Part shown: positions 34,550-44,010 of the stretch, piece after piece | Layout of the letters: every line of letters begins with the position of its first letter | Position numbering within the stretch: the first letter of the stretch is position 1 | Source: Thermoplasmatota archaeon | GTDB lineage: Archaea > Thermoplasmatota > Thermoplasmata > Thermoplasmatales > Thermoplasmataceae | NCBI GenBank assembly: GCA_023379845.1 | Contig: JAMCPG010000042.1 | Coordinates: 83,203 to 129,001 of the forward strand | Direction of reading: 5' to 3' | DNA: 45,799 nt | Position numbers and translations under genes: made by a program | The notes under the pieces: generated by a model | Databases searched by the model: none | Told to the model about the DNA's origin: nothing | What the model saw: the letters and a program-made list of their open reading frames with translations, nothing else

Positions 34550-35281
34550 ATGACAGCACTCAATATTTCAGTTAAAAACCTGCGAGAACTGGCAGATCTA
34601 ATCAATACGGTTGTGGGAGAGGCGAAATTTAAATTCGACAAGGCGGGCATGCTTGTAAGGGTAGTCGATCCGGCACATGTCGCCATGATAAATGCAGAGG
34701 TTCCCAGAGAGGCATTCGTGGAGTATCAGATCGATTCCGACGAGGAGATTGCACTGGACCTTGAGAAACTCAAGAATGTTCTAAAACTCGCCGGTTCCAA
34801 CGACAATGTTTTCGTGCGCAAGACAAACGACAAGCTCAAATTTGAGCTTGGCACGGTGAGCAAGAGCATAACTCTTCTTGACAACAGCATCGTAACTGTG
34901 CCAAAGATACCGCAGATATCCTCCGAATCATTCCTTGTTATCAGCAGAGGGGATTTCGAACGTGGCCTGAAGGCGGCCGAAGACGTATCGGATGCAATTA
35001 AATTCACCCTTTCCCCAGAAGAGTTCACTGCGAGATCCGCCTCGGATTCCGAGGATTCTGAGATGACAATCCCAAAGGACATGCTCAAGGAGATTAAGTG
35101 CAGCGGCACAATAAAGAGCCTCTATCCGCTCGAATATCTCCTGAAATTCGTCAAGTCGATACCATCCTCCGAAACACTCAAACTCAGCTTCAAGGACGAT
35201 TATCCTCTAACGATAGAATTCAACTTTGGCGGTTCGGGACTCATGAAGGGGCTCTTCCTTCTCGCTCCTAGAACAGAATGA
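34550..35281 (+). CDS. pcn: DNA polymerase sliding clamp (PCNA)
   Basis: A 243-residue PCNA, the trimeric ring that tethers polymerases and repair enzymes to DNA. Recognisable segments include the opening helix with NLRELADLINTVVGEAKFKF, the family's DPAHVAMINAEVP, LDLEKLKNVLKLAGSND, the interdomain region, and the C-terminal YPLTIEFNFGGSGLMKGLFLLAPR (split here as DYPLTIEFNF and LLAPRTE). Length is normal. Upstream AGGTG may serve as a weak ribosome binding site about ten bases before the ATG, and a TATA-like AATTATTAATC is about 50 bases upstream, suggesting a short leader. Confidence 0.96.
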   Translation: MTALNISVKNLRELADLINTVVGEAKFKFDKAGMLVRVVDPAHVAMINAEVPREAFVEYQIDSDEEIALDLEKLKNVLKLAGSNDNVFVRKTNDKLKFELGTVSKSITLLDNSIVTVPKIPQISSESFLVISRGDFERGLKAAEDVSDAIKFTLSPEEFTARSASDSEDSEMTIPKDMLKEIKCSGTIKSLYPLEYLLKFVKSIPSSETLKLSFKDDYPLTIEFNFGGSGLMKGLFLLAPRTE

Positions 35282-35390
35282 TAATATTGTCCGCCTGAGC
35301 TATCGTCGGATATTATCCTATCAATTACTTTTTTACAAAGTATTTTGAGAACTGGTTAAATAAGCTAAAGTCATATTTGATTTGATATCA

Positions 35391-35753
35391 ATGAATAAGC
35401 TCACTAAAGAAGAGGAAAGGGTTATTGTCCATAAGGGGACAGAAAGACCATTCACAGGCGAATACGACGATTTCTTCGAAAAAGGCACATATGTTTGCAG
35501 AAGGTGCAACACTCCACTATACAGGTCTGACAGTAAATTCGACTCCGGTTGTGGATGGCCAAGTTTTGACGACGAGATACCTGGAGCGGTGAAGCGGCTG
35601 CCGGATCCGGATGGAATGAGGACAGAGATAGAATGCGCAAACTGTGGCGCGCATCTAGGTCATGTGTTCCTCGGTGAACGCCTGACGGCAAAGAATACCC
35701 GGCACTGCGTGAACTCAATCTCGCTCAGATTCATACCCGGAGGTGAAAAGTAG
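35391..35753 (+). CDS. msrB: Peptide methionine-R-sulfoxide reductase MsrB
   Basis: A 120-residue MsrB, which reduces methionine-R-sulfoxide in proteins. It has the structural zinc cysteines CRRC and CANC, the signature [12 protein letters not shown], and the catalytic cysteine in [17 protein letters not shown] three codons upstream is possible, but the ATG has a TATA-like GGTTAAATAAG about 30 bases before it. The stop is immediately followed by the msrA ATG, so both repair enzymes are made from one transcript. Confidence 0.95.
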   Translation: MNKLTKEEERVIVHKGTERPFTGEYDDFFEKGTYVCRRCNTPLYRSDSKFDSGCGWPSFDDEIPGAVKRLPDPDGMRTEIECANCGAHLGHVFLGERLTAKNTRHCVNSISLRFIPGGEK

Positions 35754-36302
35754 ATGTCTGGAACTCCAGAATCAATAGTCCTTGGCGGCGGCTGCTTCTG
35801 GTGCACGGAGGCCGTATTCAAGGAGATAACAGGCGTTGTTGGGGTTGAACCGGGTTATGCGGGTGGAAACGTCCCCAACCCGACATACAGGATGGTCTGC
35901 ACCGGTAATACTGGACACGCGGAAGTTGTCATGGTGAAGTTTGATCCAGACGAAATAGACCTGAAAGAAATACTCCAGATCTTCTTTGCAACCCATGATC
36001 CCACCACGCTCAACAGGCAGGGAGCAGATTTCGGCACCCAATATAGATCAACCATCCTGTACAGAGATGATGCGCAGAAGAAAATTGCTGAAGAAACTAT
36101 CAGGGAACTGACTGATAGCAAGGTTTTCAAGAACCCCATAGTGACCACGGTCGAGCCGCTCGGTGAATTCTACCCGGCAGAGGACTATCATCATGATTAT
36201 TACGCTAAGAATCCTCTGGCAGGTTACTGTATGATGGTAATATCGCCCAAAGTGTCAAAACTCAGAAAGAAATTCAGCGACAGGATAAAAGTAAAGAATT
36301 AA
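35754..36302 (+). CDS. msrA: Peptide methionine-S-sulfoxide reductase MsrA
   Basis: A 182-residue MsrA, which repairs methionine-S-sulfoxide. The active-site motif GGGCFWCTEAVF near residues 11-22 contains the catalytic cysteine, and the family motifs GYAGGNVPNPTY, TGHAEVVMVKFDP, FFATHDPTTLNRQGADFGTQYRS and YHHDYYAKNP follow (each shown in part). The ATG directly follows the msrB stop. Together the pair covers both sulfoxide stereoisomers. Confidence 0.96.
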   Translation: MSGTPESIVLGGGCFWCTEAVFKEITGVVGVEPGYAGGNVPNPTYRMVCTGNTGHAEVVMVKFDPDEIDLKEILQIFFATHDPTTLNRQGADFGTQYRSTILYRDDAQKKIAEETIRELTDSKVFKNPIVTTVEPLGEFYPAEDYHHDYYAKNPLAGYCMMVISPKVSKLRKKFSDRIKVKN

Positions 36303-36341
36303 TCATCATATGATGTGACTATAAAATGTCACTTCACACCT

Positions 36342-36893
36342 TTAAAATTCCAGTTCTGAGGACCAGATTAGACTGGCAAATTCACCATTAATTGACGCAA
36401 GGTTAACATCATGCACCAAGTCAGCGCTAATCTTTTTTCCATCCAGTTCCCTCTCATTTGCTGCGCATCCATCCCTGATTACAAAAGTCCTGAATCCAAG
36501 GTTTCCCGACATTCTTGCCGTTACGCTCACGCAGTGATCTGTCGCCAGACCCATGATATATATTTCAGGGTCACCCATAGAGTGTAGAATTTCTTCCAGC
36601 TTTGTTCCTATGAACGCACTGTTCACATGCTTTGTTATTATCGTCTCATGATCAAGGGGCGATACCTCTGGCTTGAAATCAAAACCAGGTTTCCCGCTTT
36701 TGAGAAGTGAATTTGGGTTGAGTGAATCATGCCTGACATGGATAGTTTTTCTGCCGTTTGACCGGAACTTTCTGAGAACATCCTTCATTACATTTTCGGC
36801 ACCGGGGTTGTTCCTTGCACCCCAAACAGGGTCGTCAAACCCTTTCTGGACATCAATTATTACAAGAGCAGCCAAAGAAGAAGCAGTTACCAT
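36342..36893 (-). CDS. Isochorismatase-like cysteine hydrolase
   Basis: A 183-residue hydrolase of the isochorismatase/nicotinamidase superfamily. The catalytic triad can be read: Asp14 in VIIDVQKGFDDP, Lys in ITKHVNSAF, and the nucleophilic Cys in GLATDHCVSVTARM, preceded by the cis-peptide type sequence. Substrates in this family range from nicotinamide to isochorismate and ureidoacrylate; zinc-site histidines of true nicotinamidase are not clear, so the substrate is left open. It is convergent with msrA. Confidence 0.9.
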   Translation of the reverse strand: MVTASSLAALVIIDVQKGFDDPVWGARNNPGAENVMKDVLRKFRSNGRKTIHVRHDSLNPNSLLKSGKPGFDFKPEVSPLDHETIITKHVNSAFIGTKLEEILHSMGDPEIYIMGLATDHCVSVTARMSGNLGFRTFVIRDGCAANERELDGKKISADLVHDVNLASINGEFASLIWSSELEF

Positions 36894-36943
36894 AAGCTAA
36901 TATTCTCAGGTGCCTAATATTCTTGATGCAAAGGTATTCCGGT

Positions 36944-37255
36944 TTACTTTAGTTTTTCAATCTGCAGCTTCAAACCATCTATGCCCCTGACCAATGCCGT
37001 CTCGCCAGGATAGAACTCATCGCCATCATGCAAAGGAATTGCTTCCCATGTTTGTGAATTTGCAACTACATCTATCCTCTTCCCGGAAACTCTCTTTACC
37101 CTGCATCTCCTTCCAATTATGCTTTCTACACCGACGAAACTGTGCGTCCTGAATGGAAACCTCACCAGGTTTCCTCCTAAGATTGCCCCAATAAAGAGCG
37201 ATGTAACAGTATCAAGCAGGATTATCAGAATAAGTTCTGACTCGGCGATCGGCAT
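36944..37255 (-). CDS. NfeD-like small membrane protein
   Basis: A 103-residue protein with one N-terminal hydrophobic segment (about 8-30) and a C-terminal five-stranded OB-fold-like domain of the NfeD type: SIIGRRCRVKRVSGKRIDVV, SQTWEAIPL, then the DGDEFYPGETALVRGIDGLKLQI end pattern (shown in part). NfeD proteins usually pair with stomatin-like proteins or serine protease partners; neither is adjacent here, so it appears to stand alone. Assignment rests on the G-V / W-A / G-V pattern and is moderate. Confidence 0.65.
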   Translation of the reverse strand: MPIAESELILIILLDTVTSLFIGAILGGNLVRFPFRTHSFVGVESIIGRRCRVKRVSGKRIDVVANSQTWEAIPLHDGDEFYPGETALVRGIDGLKLQIEKLK

Positions 37256-37364
37256 ATGTCTCCTTCAAATCAAAATATCATTTCCCAGTTAATCTATTTT
37301 TACCGTTTATTCAATTATGGATAACTTTGGAAAAAAATCAAAGATCATGAAAACGAATTAACAT

Positions 37365-37377
37365 CCCGCAATGCGGG
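37365..37377. terminator. Short GC hairpin downstream of the MBL-like gene
   Basis: CCCGC-AAT-GCGGG is a perfect 5-base inverted repeat in an AT-rich gap, about 64 bases beyond the stop of the gene at 37441. T- and A-runs flank it. It may be a 3' end structure. Confidence 0.3.
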
Positions 37378-37440
37378 TTGATGCAATTCTTCCTAGTATG
37401 CATATAATGAAAAATAGCATTTTTTCAAAAAATTAAGGAA

Positions 37441-38070
37441 TCAGACGTGATCCTGCAGGCTGCCTATAAGATCATCCTGATGGCCACTCAGGAGAGACCT
37501 TGCACCAGTTTCTCTTACAATCTTTGAAATGCTCTTCTTTACGGCATCCTTCTTGCTTCCATCCGGGTCAGGCATTATGTGTCCAGGGAACAGGACTAAC
37601 TTTCCCTCTGAACCCCAGGCAGAATCCCCCACAATAAGCATATCCTCAAAATGCAGAACCATCTCATCAAGAAAAGGTAGATTATTTTCGGTCTCAGGCC
37701 TGATGTTATAAGACTTCAATCCGACAGGAAGCTTAGAACCTGGCCCATATTTTAGTCCTTTCTCAAGATGATGCAACCTTATCTCCTCTTCAGGCTTTCT
37801 TCTCTCAGTTCCTTTTAAATCGGGTATGTAGAGATCAACGCCCAGGACTCTTGCAAGCACTGAACTTCCCCTGATATGCGAAAAGTTAGTCATGATTACG
37901 GCTACTGGCTTCCCTAGAACCTTCAATGCATCTCCCAGTCCCGGCACCATTGGGGGATCTATGGCAGCAACGTTCCCAGAAGATATTAGGACATGACCTA
38001 CCTGCTCAATCCCTAGCTCAGGATCATTGGATTTCCACTTGAACACGTTCTTGGCAACTGGAATCAACAT
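37441..38070 (-). CDS. Metallo-beta-lactamase-fold-like protein with degenerate metal site
   Basis: A 209-residue protein whose layout follows the metallo-beta-lactamase fold: GHVLISSGNVAAIDPP (strand pair), VIMTNFSHIRGSSVLARVLG where the HxHxDH loop would be, LYIPDLKGTE, a later MLIVGDSAWG and LLSGHQDDLIG. The HxHxDH motif is reduced to a single histidine, while the later aspartate and histidine remain, so it probably lacks the usual two-metal site. Function unknown; a binding or non-hydrolytic role, or an altered enzyme, is possible. Upstream, 204 bases separate it from a divergent MFS gene. Confidence 0.65.
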   Translation of the reverse strand: MLIPVAKNVFKWKSNDPELGIEQVGHVLISSGNVAAIDPPMVPGLGDALKVLGKPVAVIMTNFSHIRGSSVLARVLGVDLYIPDLKGTERRKPEEEIRLHHLEKGLKYGPGSKLPVGLKSYNIRPETENNLPFLDEMVLHFEDMLIVGDSAWGSEGKLVLFPGHIMPDPDGSKKDAVKKSISKIVRETGARSLLSGHQDDLIGSLQDHV

Positions 38071-38274
38071 AAAACAAATATTGTCAGCCCGTTAATAGAT
38101 ATTAGCATAATTTCTTCATGCCCTCATGATCAATAAAAATTTTAATTCTTTAAACAGATCGTTCTGTTAGGATGCATTTTCAGCTGCTTCCCTATTCAAT
38201 TTGGGCAGGATAATTATTTTCTTCCATTGGAATTGTTAATCTGGGTCCGATTAATCCGTAACAGGGCGATCTGA

Positions 38275-39684
38275 TTGGATCATTCGGGTTCAAGGAGGCT
38301 TGTTTTGACAACAACCTCCATAGCTGCCTTCATTACACCGTTTCTTTCAAGTGCTATAGCATTTGCCGTTCCGCGCATCGGTGTCTCATTCCATCTTGAT
38401 TTCATCGACGTGGCACTTATACCCATGGTCTTTCTGATACCCCTAGCCTCCTTCATGATTTTCTTTGGCAGGATATCAGATGACATAGGGAGGGTGAAGA
38501 TTTTCAGGCTTGGTCTTGCAATTTTTGGAATTTCCGCAATTGCCGCATCATTCTCCACCTCGTATATATTTCTGATAGCTATGGTATTTCTCGCTGGATT
38601 AGGTTCTGCGATACTCAGCACCAATTCTACAGCCATCGTAAGTTACGTGTATTCGAGCGGAGGACGTGGGTTTGCACTCGGGATAAATGCCATGTCCGTG
38701 TATCTTGGCCTCACATTTGCTCCATTCCTCGGGGGCATCCTCATTGAGTTCATTGGTTGGAGGTCTGTTTTCCTATTGGCCGGCCCGTTTGGTTTTGCGG
38801 CACTCGCTTTGTCGACCATAAGCTTGAGAAATATAGAGATACATGGAACTACAACCAGGTTTGGATTGCTGGGCTCGGGATTTCTTGCAGGCACTATTTT
38901 GTCATTGACTGCCTACGTAGCCCTTGGAGATGTTACTGGCTTTATCAGATCCTCATACATATTGCCGGTGGCAGCGGTATTCATTATCTTATTCATCAGG
39001 TATGGATCACATGGTAGAGGGGAGGCAATACCATCCGAGATACTGAAGGGGAACAGGACTTTCGCAGCTTCAAACCTCACCGCACTTCTCAACTATCTCA
39101 GCACATTCTCAATAGTCTTCATCTTTTCGATCTATCTTCAGGTAATACTCCACGTCAGCCCGTTCATTTCAGGAATTCTGATACTTCCGGAGCCCGTTTT
39201 CATGGTTGCCTTGTCACCAGTTGCAGGAAAACTTTCCGACAGGTTTGGTTCAAGAAAAATTGCATCTGCAGGTATGGTGGTAATTGGCATATCATTCCTT
39301 GGATTTTACATTATACACCCGCTTTACACGGCAATCATACTGCTTCTTCTTGGAACAATAGGCATTGGATTTGGTCTTTTCTCTGCGCCAAATACAAACT
39401 CGGTAATGGGATCTGTCTCCCGGGATAACTCAGGGACGGCATCCGGATTCCTTGGAACGATGAGATTTACCGGGCAGTTATTCAGCATTGCGCTTGCAAC
39501 AATAATAATTTCTGCATACATTCCAAGATCGCTCACAGTAGGAATGTTCTCAGGAACAGTTGTGACCATAACGCCTCAATATTTTAGCAGCTTCTCGGAA
39601 GGGTTCCGAATAGTGATGATCGTATCGGCTATTCTAAGCCTTATTGGTGCCCTAACATCTCTGTTGAAGAATAAGGGCGACTGA
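38275..39684 (+). CDS. MFS exporter, 14-helix DHA2 (EmrB/QacA)-type
   Basis: A 469-residue polytopic protein with about 14 helices. Family features: FLIPLASFMIFFGRISDDIGR (motif A), the antiporter motif C-like GLTFAPFLGGILIEFIGWRSVF, and in the second half SPVAGKLSDRFGSRKI. These proton-driven exporters remove drugs, dyes or metabolites. The start is taken at TTG 38275 because the first helix follows directly and no ATG is close; this makes the exact start uncertain. It is divergent from the MBL-like gene. Confidence 0.83.
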   Translation: MDHSGSRRLVLTTTSIAAFITPFLSSAIAFAVPRIGVSFHLDFIDVALIPMVFLIPLASFMIFFGRISDDIGRVKIFRLGLAIFGISAIAASFSTSYIFLIAMVFLAGLGSAILSTNSTAIVSYVYSSGGRGFALGINAMSVYLGLTFAPFLGGILIEFIGWRSVFLLAGPFGFAALALSTISLRNIEIHGTTTRFGLLGSGFLAGTILSLTAYVALGDVTGFIRSSYILPVAAVFIILFIRYGSHGRGEAIPSEILKGNRTFAASNLTALLNYLSTFSIVFIFSIYLQVILHVSPFISGILILPEPVFMVALSPVAGKLSDRFGSRKIASAGMVVIGISFLGFYIIHPLYTAIILLLLGTIGIGFGLFSAPNTNSVMGSVSRDNSGTASGFLGTMRFTGQLFSIALATIIISAYIPRSLTVGMFSGTVVTITPQYFSSFSEGFRIVMIVSAILSLIGALTSLLKNKGD

Positions 39685-40000
39685 TGTGAATATGTTATTC
39701 CATCTTCCTGCCAATAGCAGATTGTTGATTGCTATGAGATTCTGTATATTGTAAAATGATCTTCTTAGATCTAGAAGCTGACTTCTCGTTGTTTGTCAGG
39801 ACTTCAGGCGCTGAATGCAGTCATTGTTTCCTCGAAATTATCTTGAGGCACTAATAGGAGGGTCTTATTATTTTCTGCTGCACCAAACTGGATCAGATGT
39901 GAGAAAACATCTAAAAAGAATCTTAAGAAATCAGCTTGTCCAGAGGCATATTGCTGATAATCCCCATATGGAATTGTTTTCTTATATGCCGGTCAATCTA
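39685..40000. other. Non-coding stretch
   Basis: The 316 bases between two convergent genes show no convincing gene. An 88-codon open frame on the plus strand runs on into the DUF488 gene and has no recognisable features. No tRNA-like fold was noted. Confidence 0.5.
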
Positions 40001-40354
40001 TTAGCGACCTGGGATTTTTTTCTCTACGTATTCCTTGAGTGCAACTGCGTTATTGAACCTGTCTTCTTTAGAAGAATATAGAAAAGTAACTTCTTTTCCT
40101 TTGCAGAGTTCCACAAAGTTAGGGGTGCCCGGATTACGATCCAATTCTGCAAAATACCTGAGCTTGAACTCGTCCCATTTTGCAGGATCGTGACCAAACC
40201 ATTTCCTGAGCTCATCAGAAGGAGCAATCTCCTTTACCCAATTATCTACTTTAAGATCAGCTTTTGACAATCCCCTTGGCCACAATTTATCAACAAGTAT
40301 TCTGATACCTGAACCGGCTTTATTCTTGTCATATACTCGAGCCAGGTTAATCAT
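40001..40354 (-). CDS. DUF488 family protein
   Basis: A 117-residue protein. It has the DUF488 pattern: MINLARVYD at the start, then [19 protein letters not shown] and [20 protein letters not shown], followed by FKLRYFAEL and a final [20 protein letters not shown]. The family is widespread, short and uncharacterised. The ATG chosen fits the usual family beginning; a longer frame adds 19 residues without conserved look. Confidence 0.88.
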   Translation of the reverse strand: MINLARVYDKNKAGSGIRILVDKLWPRGLSKADLKVDNWVKEIAPSDELRKWFGHDPAKWDEFKLRYFAELDRNPGTPNFVELCKGKEVTFLYSSKEDRFNNAVALKEYVEKKIPGR

Positions 40355-40680
40355 TATTTTTAAATCATGATCTAAAATAAAAAGATTACTTAACTTCTTT
40401 TGCTCATGCAAGTCCTGCCTTAGTTTTTTATTTTCGTAATCACTTTGTCAGCTATCTCCTTCAAACTCTAATGAGCAAGCTGGAATTTATCAGATAACCC
40501 TGAATCCACCAATGTATTAGAAAGAAGTGTAACAACTCTATCAATATAGGATATACCATATATATTGGTCTTTCGACTCATCATTCTATTCATAAATAAA
40601 AGCTTGGTACATTAGACAGAACACTTACGATTATTTCAATGTCTTAAGAATAATAATGGCACATATGATTGACTTTAATT
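40355..40680. other. Non-coding stretch
   Basis: An AT-rich gap of 326 bases separating two minus-strand genes. TATTTTAG and TTTAAAAATAA near 40358-40382 are plausible promoter elements for the DUF488 gene. Nothing else was recognised. Confidence 0.5.
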
Positions 40681-41484
40681 TTAGTCAATAACATCAGATT
40701 TGGATTTTTCCCAAATAACCAGGTATTCCGTGCTCTTTCTTTTTATCGAAAAATCTTCCATTCCCGAAACCTCTTTAAGAAACTCTGTCTCAAGATCTTT
40801 TAAGGTTTTGGATGAAAGTGGTCTGACTGACCTGATAAACCTTGAAGATGAAAGCATTTTGATAGCTATCTTATCTCTTGTAAGTTCAGAGATAAAGGTT
40901 CCTATTTTCAGCATTCTGTCAGGCGGAAATTCTTCAATCACTGAGGACTCGAAGCCACGAAGGTTGTTGGTTTGCCTTTTTCTATCCAGATTTATTCCAT
41001 AATTTGATGCGGTATTTCGCAATGCTGAGCTGATTTTATCTCTTCTCTCTGGATAATCAGGATTTCGACCGCCAATCCTTATCAACGACATAACCGCCTT
41101 TCTCGATACGCGCAAAGCTTCTTCCATAACTGTTTTACGGTCATTGAGAAGATGAAATACGTGAACTATCAATGTTACATCAAAACTGTTGTCCATTAAC
41201 GGAAGATGATCAGCTTTGGCAATAATGGCCTTTCTAAGTCCCTTTATCCTCGCTTTTTCCAGCATTTTCTCTGAAATGTCAACTCCTGTTATGTCGAAAC
41301 CTGAATCCTGAAGAGGTATCGATATGCGACCTGTTCCTGCGCCAATTTCTAATATGTCTTTCGAGTCAGAAAGATTTTTTACTAGAAAGTCAAGAACCTC
41401 CTTTCTCAGTGGTTCTCTCGTATTGTCATATTGATTCGCTATTAAATCAAATAAAGGTATATCCTCTGATGAACCACTATCCAT
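40681..41484 (-). CDS. Class I SAM-dependent methyltransferase
   Basis: A 267-residue methyltransferase with motif I DILEIGAGTGRISIPL, the SAM-ribose acid in ITGVDISEKMLEKAR, and the motif IV-like segment SFDVTLIVHVFHLLNDRKTVMEEA. The C-terminal 100 residues are basic and unlike common subtypes. Substrate unknown. The start (MDSGSSEDIPLFDLIA) has a TATA-like CTTAATAG about 27 bases upstream, favouring it over a start 21 codons earlier. Codon use appears somewhat more AT-rich than in the central genes, as is the region around it, hinting at an accessory zone next to the transposase remnant. Confidence 0.85.
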   Translation of the reverse strand: MDSGSSEDIPLFDLIANQYDNTREPLRKEVLDFLVKNLSDSKDILEIGAGTGRISIPLQDSGFDITGVDISEKMLEKARIKGLRKAIIAKADHLPLMDNSFDVTLIVHVFHLLNDRKTVMEEALRVSRKAVMSLIRIGGRNPDYPERRDKISSALRNTASNYGINLDRKRQTNNLRGFESSVIEEFPPDRMLKIGTFISELTRDKIAIKMLSSSRFIRSVRPLSSKTLKDLETEFLKEVSGMEDFSIKRKSTEYLVIWEKSKSDVID

Positions 41485-41565
41485 AAGGGTGCATTGAAAG
41501 TTCGCTATTAAGCCTTGATTTTCATTTCGGACCTTTGGGGATATCAACCCTCTGAAAATGATAAA

Positions 41566-41793
41566 TTATTCATATGGAAGAGCGAGTGGGAATTTAAAAA
41601 ACCGTTTGATCCTGAAACCAGGTACACACTCAAAGAAGATAGAACTGATTCTTGAATATTTTTCTCTTTTGATGTGAATTGATACATAGAGAATACCGAT
41701 AATAACCGGATCTTCCGCTTTTGCAATCACTTTGAAATCTTTATTCTTCGTTTCAATCCTTGATATTCCATGACCAAGGCATACCCCAGCCAT
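41566..41793 (-). CDS. Small hypothetical protein (doubtful)
   Basis: A 75-codon open frame that would start MAGVCLGHGISRIETK. It has a middle hydrophobic stretch (PVIIGILYVSI) and a basic C-terminus (GFRIKRFFKF). No family is recognised. It lies just upstream of the methyltransferase gene on the same strand. GTTAAAC about 20 bases before the ATG is a weak promoter element. It could equally be a chance frame or a gene remnant. Confidence 0.3.
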   Translation of the reverse strand: MAGVCLGHGISRIETKNKDFKVIAKAEDPVIIGILYVSIHIKREKYSRISSIFFECVPGFRIKRFFKFPLALPYE

Positions 41794-42244
41794 CGAAATA
41801 TCATAGTTTAACCTCTAAACCCACCCTACCGTGTTTCTCTTCGATTGTTGATGCATCCATTAAGACTCAGTGTCAAATGGCAATACTTCATACGCACTGA
41901 AAATATTCGTATCATATCTTCAACATCGTCTGTTAGTGTTCGCATCGCACAGTTGTAAGGCTGCTAAATACACACCATGAAAGAGGATTAAATAATATCA
42001 CACGGAGTTAAGTTTTAAAAACTTTCAATTTCAGAATTGCGAATGGTGTTACGGAGCATCAAATATTTTTAAGTTAAATGTTATCCCTAAACATCCTATT
42101 TTTCTGATAATTATAGGGTCAAAATAGCTAGACGTCTTCAGATTTTAAAGTCCTAAATTTTAGTAAAATTTGGAAGGTCGGGTCACTTATGATATTTTCT
42201 AAAAACCTCTATAGAATCTTCAATACCATCCAAAATGAATTATC
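41794..42244. other. AT-rich stretch upstream of the transposase remnant
   Basis: About 450 bases without a recognisable gene. AT-rich, with GGATTAAATAATATC near 41989-42003. It should contain the left end of the insertion sequence, but I found no inverted repeat matched on the right side, nor a clear target-site duplication. Confidence 0.45.
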
Positions 42245-43414
42245 ATGATCATGTTCTCAGGAATCCGTATTTCAGCAGATAATCTGTATAATTTTCAACG
42301 GAAAGCTTTATTCATGCGATCCCGATCATTATCCATGGACATAATGAATTACGGTCTCCGCGAGAAATATGAACAGTTGAAGAAGTTTGGTGACAGGCTT
42401 TCAGACATGAAGGATACAATAGATTGGGATCGGATCAAGCCACTCCTCTCTGATCTTTACAGAAACGATACTGAGAAAGGTGGCAGGCCAAACTTTGATC
42501 CTGTATTCATGATGAAGATCATGTTCCTCCAGTCGTTATACGGTCTTGTTGACGAGACCATGGAGATCGAGCTCTACTCGAATATAAGATTCATCAACTT
42601 CCTGGACTACCCGGAATCCGTACCGGATGCAAGGACCATATGGCTATTCAGGGAGAGGATAGCCAATAACCACAAGGACAAGGAGATATGGAAAATGATC
42701 TGGAAGCAGTTCCTGGAGAAGGGAATAACTGTCAAGCAGGGCACGATACAGGATGCCACTTTCATTGAATCCAATCCAGGACATGGGAAAACCAGGAAAG
42801 GCGATGGTACGATGCCGATCGATCCGGAACTTCCCGATAAACAGGCTGAGCAGGAAAAACCTGAAACTGAGGCGTCAAAGAAGGAAATGAAGGCGGCGAA
42901 GAGGATCGAAAAGGAACGGAAAAAGAAGGAGATATCGGAGGAAAGGAAGAACGCGAAGACAAGGAGATCTAAGGATGGCACATGGGCTGTCAAGAATGGG
43001 AAAGCGCATTTCGGTCACAAGTTACACACGTCACAGACCGTCGAGCATGATATCATTGCCAATTACGCCGTAACAACGGCATCCATTCAATTCACGGATA
43101 GATCTTTCAATACCAGGCATCGTAAATTACAAGGACAAGGGATATTTTGGCGTTGAAGGAAGAGGAATAGATGCAACCATGGATAGATCCTCAAAGGTTA
43201 TAAATTGCCTGTGGAAAGCATCCGCCGCAACATGCGGATAACAAGGAAGCGATCCAGGGGTGAAAGACCCTATTCAGTGATCAAGACAATATTCCATGGT
43301 GGTCATGTCTTTGTTACCACTATCCCAAGGGTAAGGGTGAAATGCATGTTCATGTGTCTTGGGCACAACCTCATGTGCATGATAAGGATGAAAAAGAAGG
43401 GGATGATAGCGTGA
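42245..43414 (+). pseudogene. Decayed IS5-type transposase (two small deletions)
   Basis: Frame one (from 42245) encodes an IS5-like N-terminal domain (GGRPNFDPVFMMKIMFLQSLYG, seen as DUF772-type) and the first catalytic aspartate in TIQDATFI, with a Lys/Glu-rich insertion (about 190-235). The frame breaks near 43089, where CACGAT expected at HDS reads CAAT, a two-base loss; reading resumes in the next frame with IDLSIPGIVNYKDKGYFG (second aspartate). It breaks again near 43196, where one G is missing in AAGGGTTAT, then resumes LPVESIRRNMRITRKRS and the glutamate motif GERPYSVIK, ending at 43414. The three missing bases together restore register. The true start may be ATG 42314. Sequencing error is an alternative to decay. 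Confidence 0.85.
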
Positions 43415-44010
43415 GCTATGGAAATTCCATGAAGAATGGACGAAGATAGGGGAAAATAAGAGATAAAGGGACCATTACCGAAAGCATTGACCATGAATTC
43501 GCTGTAATTTCCCTGAAAGATCAATCAAGAGCCAAAATTAATATGTTGTTAGAAATTGTCTTTAGTTTTATATTGACGCGGTTCCATAACAGTGTTATAA
43601 GCACTCAGGTTAACTTTTCATAACCTCACTCCGTCGTTTTCGAAATTTATGTGCCCTGTCAACTCGTGTGGAAGCTTTACCGACCGTGAATGTACTTTAA
43701 GATATCATCGTTCCCCTTTTGTTGAACACAGTGATTGGTCAGAATGCATAATCGCGGGAAGATAGAGATATAGTTGGGGCGATTCTGAAAAAACTAAAAC
43801 AGTTTAACAAACACCAGGTCAATCTCTGATAACTAAAGTTTTTCCTGAGATACGGGCAGATATGTCAAACATGAAATAATGACAGAAACAAGTTAGCCTT
43901 AAGACTCAAGAGATACATTTAATACATCAATAGAAATCAGAAAAGACGATAATTTCAGAGATTACTGTAAAGCAGAGTGATTGTCCTCACATTGAAACTA
44001 GCGACAGGTT
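43415..44010. other. AT-rich non-coding stretch
   Basis: About 600 bases between the transposase remnant and the HTH gene. It should include the right end of the insertion sequence; no matched terminal repeat was found by eye. No gene or RNA recognised. Confidence 0.45.

Noticed and set aside
39815-40081. 88-codon open frame on the plus strand before the DUF488 gene
   Set aside because: It runs into the opposite-strand DUF488 coding region and has no recognisable family or promoter.
41794-43614. Search for terminal inverted repeats of the insertion sequence
   Set aside because: No convincing matched ends or target duplication could be found by eye, so no mobile element boundaries are reported.
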